Source of the DNA: Oscillatoria nigro-viridis PCC 7112
Lineage (GTDB): Bacteria; Cyanobacteriota; Cyanobacteriia; Cyanobacteriales; Microcoleaceae
Assembly: GCF_000317475.1 (NCBI RefSeq)
Contig: NC_019729.1
Coordinates: 6,338,501-6,402,500 of the forward strand
Length of the DNA stretch: 64,000 nucleotides
Direction of reading: 5' to 3'
Notes under the pieces: model-generated
The model's input: the letters and a program-made list of their open reading frames with translations, nothing else
The model's database searches: none
What the model was told of the DNA's origin: nothing
Made by a program: the position numbers and the translations under genes
Shown here: positions 35,689-42,807 of the stretch, piece after piece
Layout: each line of letters starts with the position of its first letter
Position numbering within the stretch: position 1 is the first letter of the stretch

Positions 35689-36804
35689 ATGAACAACGCT
35701 TCTCCCCTGATTCAAACCGTGACTCCAGAACGCTGGGCCGGGTTTAGTATGGACTTTATAGGGGCGGGTTACACGGGTTTGTTGGTCAAAAACGGCCGCG
35801 TCGTGCGTACCCTAAAATCCGGGCGGCATTTCAGCTTCGCCCTTCCCCTGCTAGAACAGTGTCAAATTGTCATCGTAGACACCAAACTCCGCAATTTGGA
35901 GGTACAGTCGCACGGAGATTTTTTGTCTAAGGATCGATTTTTAATTGATGCCACTCTGACTGTTATTTATCAAGTTATAGATCCGAAACGAGTAGCTTTG
36001 GAATTGTCCGATCCTCTAGCTGTTTTAGCAAGTGCAGTTAAGGATTGTATGGGATTAGCGATCGGGCAAATACCCCTACAACAGCTTATCAGTCAAGGAC
36101 GGCTGTTGCTGCGCCAAAATTTGCTCGATCGCGTCCAAGATTTTTATACCCTAGGTTTCAACTTAGAAGACGTGCGAATTGGCGATGTCAGCTTTCCCGA
36201 AACCAACGGAGTTATTCGCCAAGTTGAGGGAATGAGTGCCCGACAAGAAGCAGAAAATGCCGCCGCCCTGCAAATGAGAATTGCCGAAGCAGGCCGTCCG
36301 ATCGTTCCTCAATCTCCCGTACAGCAGTTAAACTTAATTTCAGGTAATTCTCCTGCGAGTCTTCCAGCTTCTGACACAGCAGCAGGGTTCGATCGAGATT
36401 TACAACAACTGACACAACAACTTGCTCAAAACAGCCTCCCTCCTGGGAGAAATCCTCCCCAACTTGCACCAACCGTACTCGCAAGCAGCGATCGCAAAAC
36501 AACCGCATATTTAATCTACAAACTTTCTGGAGAGGCGATCGCCCTAACAGCCAATCCCTTTACAATTGGACGCGAACCAACCAACACTTTAGTATTGCAA
36601 GATCCGCAAAGTTCGCGCTACCACGCTCAAATCCGCCGGGCCACTGACGAACTTGGCAAACAGCGATATCAGCTTGTCGATAGCGGCAGTTCCAACGGCA
36701 CTTTTGTGGGTGGGCAGAGGCTGGCTGCTAACGAGCCTTTTTGGCTGCCAAATGGTTGCGAAATTGCGATCGGCGACCAAAAATGGATCTTTCAAAATTC
36801 GTGA
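35689..36804 (+). CDS. SPFH (band 7) and FHA domain fusion protein
   Basis: 371 residues. Residues 15-200 have the SPFH/prohibitin plan (GLLVKNGRVVRTLKSGRHFS, VIVDTKLRNLEVQSHGDFLS, ATLTVIYQVIDPKRVALELS, ARQEAENAAALQMRIAEAGR with the terminal coiled coil). Residues about 280-370 are an FHA domain (TIGREPTNTLVLQDPQSSRY, SGSSNGTFVGGQRL) that binds phosphothreonine. A Pro/Gln-rich linker joins them. No signal peptide or transmembrane segment is clear. The combination is uncommon; it may link a membrane-scaffold protein to a Ser/Thr kinase pathway (inference). Followed by a perfect 17-bp hairpin at 36832. Confidence 0.85.
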   Translation: MNNASPLIQTVTPERWAGFSMDFIGAGYTGLLVKNGRVVRTLKSGRHFSFALPLLEQCQIVIVDTKLRNLEVQSHGDFLSKDRFLIDATLTVIYQVIDPKRVALELSDPLAVLASAVKDCMGLAIGQIPLQQLISQGRLLLRQNLLDRVQDFYTLGFNLEDVRIGDVSFPETNGVIRQVEGMSARQEAENAAALQMRIAEAGRPIVPQSPVQQLNLISGNSPASLPASDTAAGFDRDLQQLTQQLAQNSLPPGRNPPQLAPTVLASSDRKTTAYLIYKLSGEAIALTANPFTIGREPTNTLVLQDPQSSRYHAQIRRATDELGKQRYQLVDSGSSNGTFVGGQRLAANEPFWLPNGCEIAIGDQKWIFQNS

Positions 36805-36831
36805 GTGACAAATATGAAGATGTTTTTAAAC

Positions 36832-36882
36832 AGCAGATAAACACAGATAAACCCCATCAGCGTTCATCTGTGTTTATCTGCT
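36832..36882. terminator. Perfect 17-bp hairpin downstream of the SPFH-FHA gene
   Basis: AGCAGATAAACACAGAT (36832-36848) pairs exactly with ATCTGTGTTTATCTGCT (36866-36882), loop 17 bases. The downstream sequence is GACATCTGCGGTTAAAAAA, so a T-run is missing on the plus strand; it may be a degenerate terminator or dispersed repeat. Related CTGCGG...TTTATCTG sequence occurs at 36965-37015 and 59020-59060. Confidence 0.6.
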
Positions 36883-36964
36883 GACATCTGCGGTTAAAAA
36901 ATCCCAATTTGAGTAACTTGCTTTAATCACGATATACAAGTAATAGATTCCGAATCTACCGTCA

Positions 36965-37020
36965 ATATGAATGTTTTTTTAAACCGCAGATAAACGCAGA
37001 TAAACGCAGATAAATTCCAT
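36965..37020. repeat. Tandem CGCAGATAAA repeat
   Basis: Three tandem CGCAGATAAA units (part of the TCTGCG/CAGATAAA family, also at 36832-36905 and 59000-59062). Confidence 0.7.
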
Positions 37021-37082
37021 CGGCTTTCATCAGTCAGGTTTCTGTAGGGGCGTTACCAAGAGTCCCCGCCCTTTCAACACAG

Positions 37083-37242
37083 CTTGACAATCAAGCATCC
37101 AGGATACAAGCCCCGGTATTCATCCGTCCATACATAAAAAACCTGTATCCGATAAACTTGCCGAACGTATTTATCTCGCGCAAGTCAATGCTTCAATTCT
37201 TTAATCTAAAATCTAAAATCTCAAATCTAAAATCGATTGACA
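37083..37242. repeat. About 150-bp structured interspersed repeat, copy B
   Basis: TTGACAATCAAGCATCCAGG, then CATCCGTCCATACATAAAAA, CCTGTATCCGATAAACTTG, CAATGCTTCAAT and ATCTAAA heptamers, matching copy A at 12667-12813 over about 145 bases. It contains GGATACA/TGTATCC and AAGCAT/ATGCTT complementary pairs. The 564-bp gap between the SPFH-FHA and YkvA genes is filled almost wholly by repeats. Confidence 0.75.
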
Positions 37243-37368
37243 ACTTCTCCCTCCCCAATTCCCTATACTCCCAGGTAGAAGTCTCTTGCCAACCCTAGGG
37301 GGGATATCTCCACAACCATTTCGAGCGACAATTTGTCAAGATTGAAAATATAAGTAGAGGACAACCCC

Positions 37369-37683
37369 ATGAGCTTTTCTATACAATCTGTTTACAACTG
37401 GTACCGCGACACCCTCCGCAACCCCAAATACCGCTGGTGGATTATTCTGGGAACCCTGGCATATCTGGTAAGCCCGATCGACATTGCCCCAGACTTTCTC
37501 CCCGTCGTCGGACAAATTGACGATGTGGCCATTGCAGTCTTGCTGATTTCGGAAGTGTCCCAAATGGCGATCGACTACTTTAAATCCCGCCAAACAGAGA
37601 CAGCTTCAGCATCCGAAGCCACCGGCAGCCCTTCTGAAGCCAAAGGCAGCACCGTTGACGTAGATGCAGTTTCTGTACAATAA
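37369..37683 (+). CDS. YkvA family protein (DUF1232)
   Basis: 104 residues. Hallmark of DUF1232: IILGTLAYLVSPIDIAPDFL and PVVGQIDDVAIAVLLISEVS, a small protein with one or two membrane-associated helices around YWWIILGTLAYLVSP. Function is not known. The C-terminal 35 residues are a Ser/Ala-rich tail. A terminator follows, so it is a single-gene unit. Confidence 0.88.
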   Translation: MSFSIQSVYNWYRDTLRNPKYRWWIILGTLAYLVSPIDIAPDFLPVVGQIDDVAIAVLLISEVSQMAIDYFKSRQTETASASEATGSPSEAKGSTVDVDAVSVQ

Positions 37684-37707
37684 TTGCCAAAAATAATCGA
37701 TCGCTAC

Positions 37708-37746
37708 AACCCCGACTTCTTCAAGAAATCGGGGTTCTTGTTTTTT
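37708..37746 (+). terminator. Rho-independent terminator after the YkvA gene
   Basis: AACCCCGA (37708-37715) pairs with TCGGGGTT (37729-37736), 13-base loop, then CTTGTTTTTT. Located 25 bases after the stop codon. Confidence 0.85.
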
Positions 37747-37826
37747 AAATGGTAACTGCTCAGATCGTGCTCCAAAGCTGGTAATTTTAACTATGATCCA
37801 TCTGTGCTAACAACAAATTTTTATAG

Positions 37827-38867
37827 ATGAAGTTTAGCGAAATAGTAGAAAAACTTAACTTAGCCACCAGTCGCACCCTCACAGCGTCGGCTGCTACCGA
37901 TCCGGAAATTACAGGCGCGGCCCCTGTTGATGAAGCTGCACCCGGTACTATAAGTTACATAGAAGGTGCTAAATTTGCCGTTCATACAGCCACTACAAAT
38001 GCTTCGGCTTTAATTTTACCCTTAGATGAAAGCCTCCAAGCTCAATGTACCGATCGCAACATTGCTTGGATTGCCGCAGCAGATCCGCGATTGCTGTTTG
38101 CTGAAACCATCGCCATTTTCTATCAACCGTTTCGCCCAGCATCGGAAATTCATCCCTCAGCCGTCGTTCACCCCTCAGCAGAAATTGGTGAAAATGTCTA
38201 TATCGGCCCCCACGCCGTTATTCAAGCAAAAGTCAAAATTGGCAGCAACGTTTGCATTCACCCAAATGTCGTAATTTACCCTGATGCGGAAATAGGCGCC
38301 GGCACAGTTTTACACGCTAATTGTGTCATTCACGAACGTACTCGCATCGGGGCAAATTGCGTGATTCACAGCGGTGCGGCGATCGGTTCCGAAGGTTTTG
38401 GGTTCGTGCCGACAGCCTCCGGGTGGGTGAAAATGGAGCAGTCTGGCTGCACTGTATTAGAAGAGGGCGTTGAGGTTGGCTGCAACAGCACGATCGACAG
38501 GCCCGCTGTCGGAGAAACCCGCATCGGCCAAAATACAAAAATCGACAATTTAGTACAGGTAGGTCACGGCTGTCAAGTCGGGAAAAATTGTGCGTTTGCC
38601 GCTCACGTCGGCATGGCTGGGGGAGTAAAAATTGGCAACAATGTAATTTTGGCAGGTCAAGTAGGAATTGCCAATCAAGCCAAAATCGGAGATGGGGCGA
38701 TCGCCACTGCTAAAGCTGGAATTCACAACGACGTGCCTGCAGGTGCGATCGTGACGGGCGTTCCAGCAATTCCCCACAAACTATTTCTCAAAGCCGCAGC
38801 AATCTACAACCGCTTGCCCGAAATGTACCAGTCTCTGAGGCAAATTCAGCGCAAGCTCGATCGGTAG
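37827..38867 (+). CDS. lpxD: UDP-3-O-acylglucosamine N-acyltransferase
   Basis: 346 residues. Third step of lipid A synthesis, transferring a 3-hydroxyacyl chain to the 2-amino group. N-terminal uridine-binding domain (GAAPVDEAAPGTISYIEGAK) then a left-handed beta-helix of hexapeptide repeats (IHPSAVVHPSAEIGENVYIG, VCIHPNVVIYPDAEIGAGTV), catalytic His in QVGHGCQVGKNCAFAAHVGM, and a C-terminal three-helix bundle (YNRLPEMYQSLRQIQRKLDR). Although cyanobacteria have reduced lipid A, lpxD is common in filamentous species. No other lpx gene is in the window. Confidence 0.94.
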   Translation: MKFSEIVEKLNLATSRTLTASAATDPEITGAAPVDEAAPGTISYIEGAKFAVHTATTNASALILPLDESLQAQCTDRNIAWIAAADPRLLFAETIAIFYQPFRPASEIHPSAVVHPSAEIGENVYIGPHAVIQAKVKIGSNVCIHPNVVIYPDAEIGAGTVLHANCVIHERTRIGANCVIHSGAAIGSEGFGFVPTASGWVKMEQSGCTVLEEGVEVGCNSTIDRPAVGETRIGQNTKIDNLVQVGHGCQVGKNCAFAAHVGMAGGVKIGNNVILAGQVGIANQAKIGDGAIATAKAGIHNDVPAGAIVTGVPAIPHKLFLKAAAIYNRLPEMYQSLRQIQRKLDR

Positions 38868-38952
38868 TCAATTGGCAGTTGGCAGCAGTCAGCAGTCATT
38901 AGTTAACAGTTAACAGTCAACAGCCAACAGTATTATAGTTGCAACCCATTAA

Positions 38953-39816
38953 ATGTGGAATAGTATAACTAACCTGCGATTGCTGTCGCCGTCAATACCA
39001 GCAATTGTCAAAATAATCTTGTTTTTCTCAACTTGGATTGTTGTGTGGCTTCCCGCAGCGATCGTGCTGGCGATCGCCCTCAAATGGCATCCGCCCCAAC
39101 CCCTGGGAAACAAAAAATTACCTTTACTAGCTTCCCTATACCTGATTGTCCCCTTCATTTTATGGGCGACAAGTTGGATCGAAAACACATCTTTTACTAA
39201 CTGGGGTTGGGATTGGCAACCCGCAGTTTTGATGTCATTAATGCGGGGATTAGGATTAGGAATAATCAGCTTAGTATTTTTATTCGGTCTGCAATTAACC
39301 GCAGGCTGGCTCGATATAAAAAAAAGCGAAAATTCCACCGAAACAGGCGAAAAACAAATAAATTTTTGGACTTTAATTTTTAACCCTGCTAGTCTGCTGA
39401 CTCTGTTATTAGGACTGTGGATCAGCGCCACAGAAGAGTTAATCTTTCGCGGCTGCTTGCAAACAATCCTCCAGCAAGATTACTCAGTGCTAATTGCAGC
39501 AGCGATCGCCAGTTTCATTTTCGCGATCGCCCATCTAATTTGGGCCGCCAAAGAAACTCTACCGCAACTGCCCGGATTGTGGCTGATGGGCATGGTTTTA
39601 ACATTAGCCCGCATCGCCGACAACGGCAGTTTAGGATTGGCGATCGGCATTCACGCAGCTTGGATTTGGGGTATAACTACCGTAGATACAGAAGGCGCAA
39701 TTAATCCCACAGGCAGGGCACCGGAATGGATTACAGGAATAGCAGCGAAACCCCTAGCAGGTGCAGCCGGAATTTTGTTATTGCTAGTAACAGCAGCCGT
39801 GCTTTTGTTAATTTAA
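38953..39816 (+). CDS. CPBP family intramembrane glutamic endopeptidase
   Basis: 287 residues. Catalytic EELIFRG near residue 160 (motif 1, EExxxR) with FAIAHLIWA and GIHAAWIWG providing the other motifs of the CPBP/Abi family. Six or more hydrophobic helices (IPAIVKIILFFSTWIVVWLP and others). Members prenyl-protease-like proteins or bacteriocin immunity; in cyanobacteria most are uncharacterised. It follows lpxD after a GTTAACAGTCAACA repeat and has its own start. Confidence 0.9.
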   Translation: MWNSITNLRLLSPSIPAIVKIILFFSTWIVVWLPAAIVLAIALKWHPPQPLGNKKLPLLASLYLIVPFILWATSWIENTSFTNWGWDWQPAVLMSLMRGLGLGIISLVFLFGLQLTAGWLDIKKSENSTETGEKQINFWTLIFNPASLLTLLLGLWISATEELIFRGCLQTILQQDYSVLIAAAIASFIFAIAHLIWAAKETLPQLPGLWLMGMVLTLARIADNGSLGLAIGIHAAWIWGITTVDTEGAINPTGRAPEWITGIAAKPLAGAAGILLLLVTAAVLLLI

Positions 39817-39979
39817 ATAAGACTTACCCTAAAAAATCCGGTTTCTTAGAAAAGATTGGCTCTCCTGAATTTGTGGTATAAATGATAGTATAAGCGTCTT
39901 CCTCATCCGAGATATGGGGCCCGCACCACGAGAATTTTTATTTTGCTGAGCACCATAAACTCAGGACATTTGGATTATG

Positions 39980-40120
39980 ATATCAATTCCGGTTGCACTC
40001 CTGATAATAGTTGACTGTTGACTGTTAACCGTTAACTCTGGATCGCAAAAATCAATGATGCTTGAGTGTTGAATGTTGACTCGATTTTACGCCCGACTTG
40101 CGAAGCGCGAATTAGATATG
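39980..40120. repeat. MITE-like element, copy A (ends ATATCAATTCCGG...ATTAGATAT)
   Basis: Begins ATATCAATTCCGGTTGCAC, includes GTTGACTGTTAAC units and TGAGTGTTGAATGTTGACTC, and ends CGCGAATTAGATAT. Copies with the same start and a GGATTTGATAT end are at 51961-52103 and 53874-54012. The ends are inverse-complementary (ATATCAAT against ATTAGATAT/TTGATAT), as in MITEs. It accounts for most of the 321-bp gap before the next gene. Confidence 0.7.
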
Positions 40121-40137
40121 ATATCTACTCTCTTGAC

Positions 40138-40596
40138 TCAAATATTCAAAGGACGCGATGGCGGTGGTGGCATTGGCGGTTTAGCGATCGCCAGAGACTT
40201 AGAATAGCGAGCCTCTAAAACACCAGTTCTAAACTGAGCCACTTTTTCTCCCTTCCTGTGAAATACTATCACGTTAACCCGACTGCTGTAAATAGTCAGA
40301 TAGCGCTGTTTGACAATGAAGGCAAGAATAATAAAGACAACACCGATAAAAATACTGAGAGTCGGAATTCCTAACCAAAACAGCCACCAAGTACAACCCT
40401 CTCCTGTTTCAATTGCTCTAACATCCTCAATCGGAATAAACACTTCTTTTGTTTCTAATCCGAAAAAAGATTCCGAGCTGATTTGTAACATTTCGCCAAC
40501 TAATTTAACCGCAATTGTGCCATTACTTTGAACTGGAACAATCCCCACAATTTGACCGGGTGTACCGCTGATTTGGATGACTTGATTAGATTTCAT
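40138..40596 (-). CDS. Hypothetical membrane protein with PH-like cytoplasmic parts
   Basis: 152 residues. One strong hydrophobic segment (WWLFWLGIPTLSIFIGVVFI, about 67-95) between two beta-rich parts (VVGIVPVQSNGTIAVKLVGE and YSSRVNVIVFHRKGEKVAQF), like small YcxB/bPH membrane proteins. C-terminal Pro-rich tail. Not assigned to a known family. First in reading order of a minus-strand cluster of small unknown genes upstream of the NB-ARC gene. Confidence 0.55.
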   Translation of the reverse strand: MKSNQVIQISGTPGQIVGIVPVQSNGTIAVKLVGEMLQISSESFFGLETKEVFIPIEDVRAIETGEGCTWWLFWLGIPTLSIFIGVVFIILAFIVKQRYLTIYSSRVNVIVFHRKGEKVAQFRTGVLEARYSKSLAIAKPPMPPPPSRPLNI

Positions 40597-40650
40597 ATTT
40601 ATTGTCTATTGGCGGTTCGGAAAAGCTATTATATCGCCTCGTTTTATGAT

Positions 40651-41013
40651 TTAGCACGTCCGAAGAATTGTATAACAACAACCTCGACCTATTTGTTGAC
40701 TCAAACTTGCTCTTCCTATCGCCACAAGTACCACTAAAACCTCTTGCGTATAATAGGAAAGTTGATGCCCGTAGCTGTAAGGTAAATCTAACTGGCTGGC
40801 CACTGGTTTGAGGACATTGGCTGCTTCATCTTTATTAACTTGATGTCCCTTGAGTTGATTGTACAAATACTCCACTACTTCACAAGTAATGTTTTTTGTA
40901 AATACGATTGTAGGTCTTTGAGTCTTAATCACATCTACTCGATAGTTTGAGCCTTCACGGTAGACGAGGTGGCAGTTGCGTAATTTAACCTCTCCAATCA
41001 ATTCGCTCTCCAT
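40651..41013 (-). CDS. Hypothetical protein
   Basis: 120 residues, not recognised. N-terminal beta-hairpin MESELIGEVKLRNCHLVYREGSNY then an alpha segment (EVVEYLYNQLKGHQVNKDEA) and a hydrophobic stretch (LVVLVAIGRASLSQ). Cysteine near the C-terminus (GRGCCYTILRTC). It belongs to a group of small accessory genes of one strand. Start ATG 41013 is not obviously preceded by a strong ribosome site except AGGAGGAA in the RNA around 41018-41025, which is well placed. Confidence 0.5.
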   Translation of the reverse strand: MESELIGEVKLRNCHLVYREGSNYRVDVIKTQRPTIVFTKNITCEVVEYLYNQLKGHQVNKDEAANVLKPVASQLDLPYSYGHQLSYYTQEVLVVLVAIGRASLSQQIGRGCCYTILRTC

Positions 41014-41097
41014 CTGTTCCTCCTATTCGATTCTCTAAGCAATTAGCAGCGATCTCTCTTGGGCAATTTACAAATAAAATTGCTCATCTTATATTTA

Positions 41098-41436
41098 CTA
41101 ACACCCAAACTCTTCTGCAAGTCTCCGCCTCAAATCTCCAGATAGTGGTAATTGGCGGATTTCTTTGCAAATTGCAGCATGAGATTCTCCATTTTGAATG
41201 CGCTGCCTGTAAATTCCAATTAACAGCGCTTCTAGACCGTACTTAGATAACATTTCTGTCGCTAAACCGATGATGCCCAGCAAAGCAATGCCACCGAACA
41301 TTCCTGCTGGCCCACCTAACATTGCCAAAGCCGTCGTAATTGCGGCGGCTCCTGCAAAACCTGTAGTTGCCATCACAATTAGAAGTAAAATCACAGGCAA
41401 TCCTAGTCCTGCTGCTTTCCTAACAAACTCGTCCAT
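41098..41436 (-). CDS. Small glycine-rich membrane protein
   Basis: 112 residues. Long Gly/Ala-rich hydrophobic block (ILLLIVMATTGFAGAAAITT, LAMLGGPAGMFGGIALLGII) in the first 60 residues, then a soluble helical tail (SKYGLEALLIGIYRQRIQNG, and EIRQLPLSGDLRRRLAEEF). The pattern recalls small pore-forming or membrane-associated effectors with glycine zippers such as the ISG12/IFI6-like family, but this is a weak analogy. RNA ribosome site AGGAGCGAC precedes the start. Confidence 0.6.
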   Translation of the reverse strand: MDEFVRKAAGLGLPVILLLIVMATTGFAGAAAITTALAMLGGPAGMFGGIALLGIIGLATEMLSKYGLEALLIGIYRQRIQNGESHAAICKEIRQLPLSGDLRRRLAEEFGC

Positions 41437-41615
41437 AATGTCGCTCCTAGTCTGTATATAGAGGGATTAAACATCATATACTTTTGTTTTTTTGCCTTGA
41501 CTTCCTTTTAACAAAAGGCTTCAATGAAACAAGAAAAAAAATACTCATTTCATTAATTTTTCCTAATTGATTGAAAGATTTGGTATGTGTTTAAGTTTGA
41601 ACTCTAGTATCTTAG

Positions 41616-42113
41616 CTAGTCCCACTCCAAAAACTTGATAGACAAATCATTGTTATTGCGATCGCCTAGTTGAAGAGCGTTGTCCATAATTTTCCTGAAT
41701 TCATAACCCTGATTGCGAGCTAATACACCCCCAAGCTGAACAGTCAAAAATTGGACTACAGCTCCGTCTCGTTTATCGATAAATTGGACGCTGATAGACT
41801 GAACTTTAGCCGTCTTACTTTGCTTGTTGGTCAACCGCCCTACAAGAAATCGCTGAGTTCCTGTATTTTCCATCGCTAATCCAGTTAACTCCAGTCCATT
41901 CACGAGCTGAACCCTAAAAGGGTCTGGCTTCCGCGTGTTTTCAGGTGGTTTGGGAAATCGACAAAGCCGATCGAGAGATTCATACTGTTTTCTTTCAGAA
42001 TTCAACTGAAAACACCCCGGATACTCTTGGGCGATCGCCCTCGGAAACAGATTGAAAGCAGACAGAAGCGCGATCGCAGGTAAAGCGGTTATCAACTTGA
42101 CGCACCTAAACAT
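41616..42113 (-). CDS. Hypothetical secreted protein
   Basis: 165 residues. Signal peptide MFRCVKLITALPAIALLSAF with cleavage after AIAQ near residue 28. Mature part: ELTGLAMENTGTQRFLVGRL and TAKVQSISVQFIDKRDGAVV, a beta-rich domain that resembles the periplasmic FxLYD-like fold. Probably exported. It is the gene closest to the 694-bp regulatory gap before the NB-ARC gene, and is divergent from it. Confidence 0.6.
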   Translation of the reverse strand: MFRCVKLITALPAIALLSAFNLFPRAIAQEYPGCFQLNSERKQYESLDRLCRFPKPPENTRKPDPFRVQLVNGLELTGLAMENTGTQRFLVGRLTNKQSKTAKVQSISVQFIDKRDGAVVQFLTVQLGGVLARNQGYEFRKIMDNALQLGDRNNNDLSIKFLEWD

Positions 42114-42508
42114 GGCTTTTTACTCTCCAATCGGCAACGATACTCGTAAGTTGTTTTAGTCCAGCAGTTTTCACAGATAAATCTGGTTTTGACCTCCACT
42201 GATTAACCAGGGTCAAACCCAAAAATTATGCAAAGCTGAGGGGGGAAACTGTATTCAGGTTCGCTGAACTCAGAAAGCTCTCCGGCTGCGCCGACTTTCT
42301 GAAACATCCACCGCGCCTAACTGAGATTAATGTATCAAGCAAAGTTCTAATTTGTCAAGCTAATGCTCAAAAAAATCTCATTAAGTGAGACAAGACCCTC
42401 AAAAGTTGATTTCAAAAGGCTTTAGCCCCTCTAACGGCAACTGAAACAAGCTCTAAACCTCTACCAATAAAGTATTCAGACCGAGCAACGGCTCTAAATT
42501 TCAGCCGG

Positions 42509-42703
42509 TCGCCCCTCAATTATTCTGTTATTTATCTCGTTTATCTCGCGACAAGTGAGAAAAAAGCCCGTACAATCAAGTTACAGCCCAGAAACCTCTG
42601 TTTGCGCCACCCCTCAGTTCTTCTGTTGTATATCTCGTTTATCTCGTTTTAAGTGAGAAAAAAGCCATATAATCAAGTTACAGCCCAGAAGCCTCTGTTT
42701 CCG
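42509..42703. promoter_or_regulatory. Two tandem promoter-like 97/98-bp repeats upstream of the NB-ARC gene
   Basis: Copy 1 (42509-42606) and copy 2 (42607-42703) are about 85 percent identical by eye. Each holds TTATCTCG (twice), AAGTGAGAAAAAAGCC and a -10-like box (TACAAT at 42571, TATAAT at 42668) followed by CAAGTTACAGCCCAGAA and CCTCTGTTT. The TCTCGTTT...GTGAGA pair looks like an operator. A looser third AAGTGAGA occurs at 42385-42393. The second box lies 135 bases before the ATG of the NB-ARC gene. Confidence 0.6.
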
Positions 42704-42807
42704 ATACCCAAATGCCTGTGTTCGCTTATTTGCAGCGATCGCCCCGTCCTTTCCCAGCTATCTTTGAGTAGAACCGCCCGCCTTGTAATACCTGTATTCA
42801 ACGTAGT

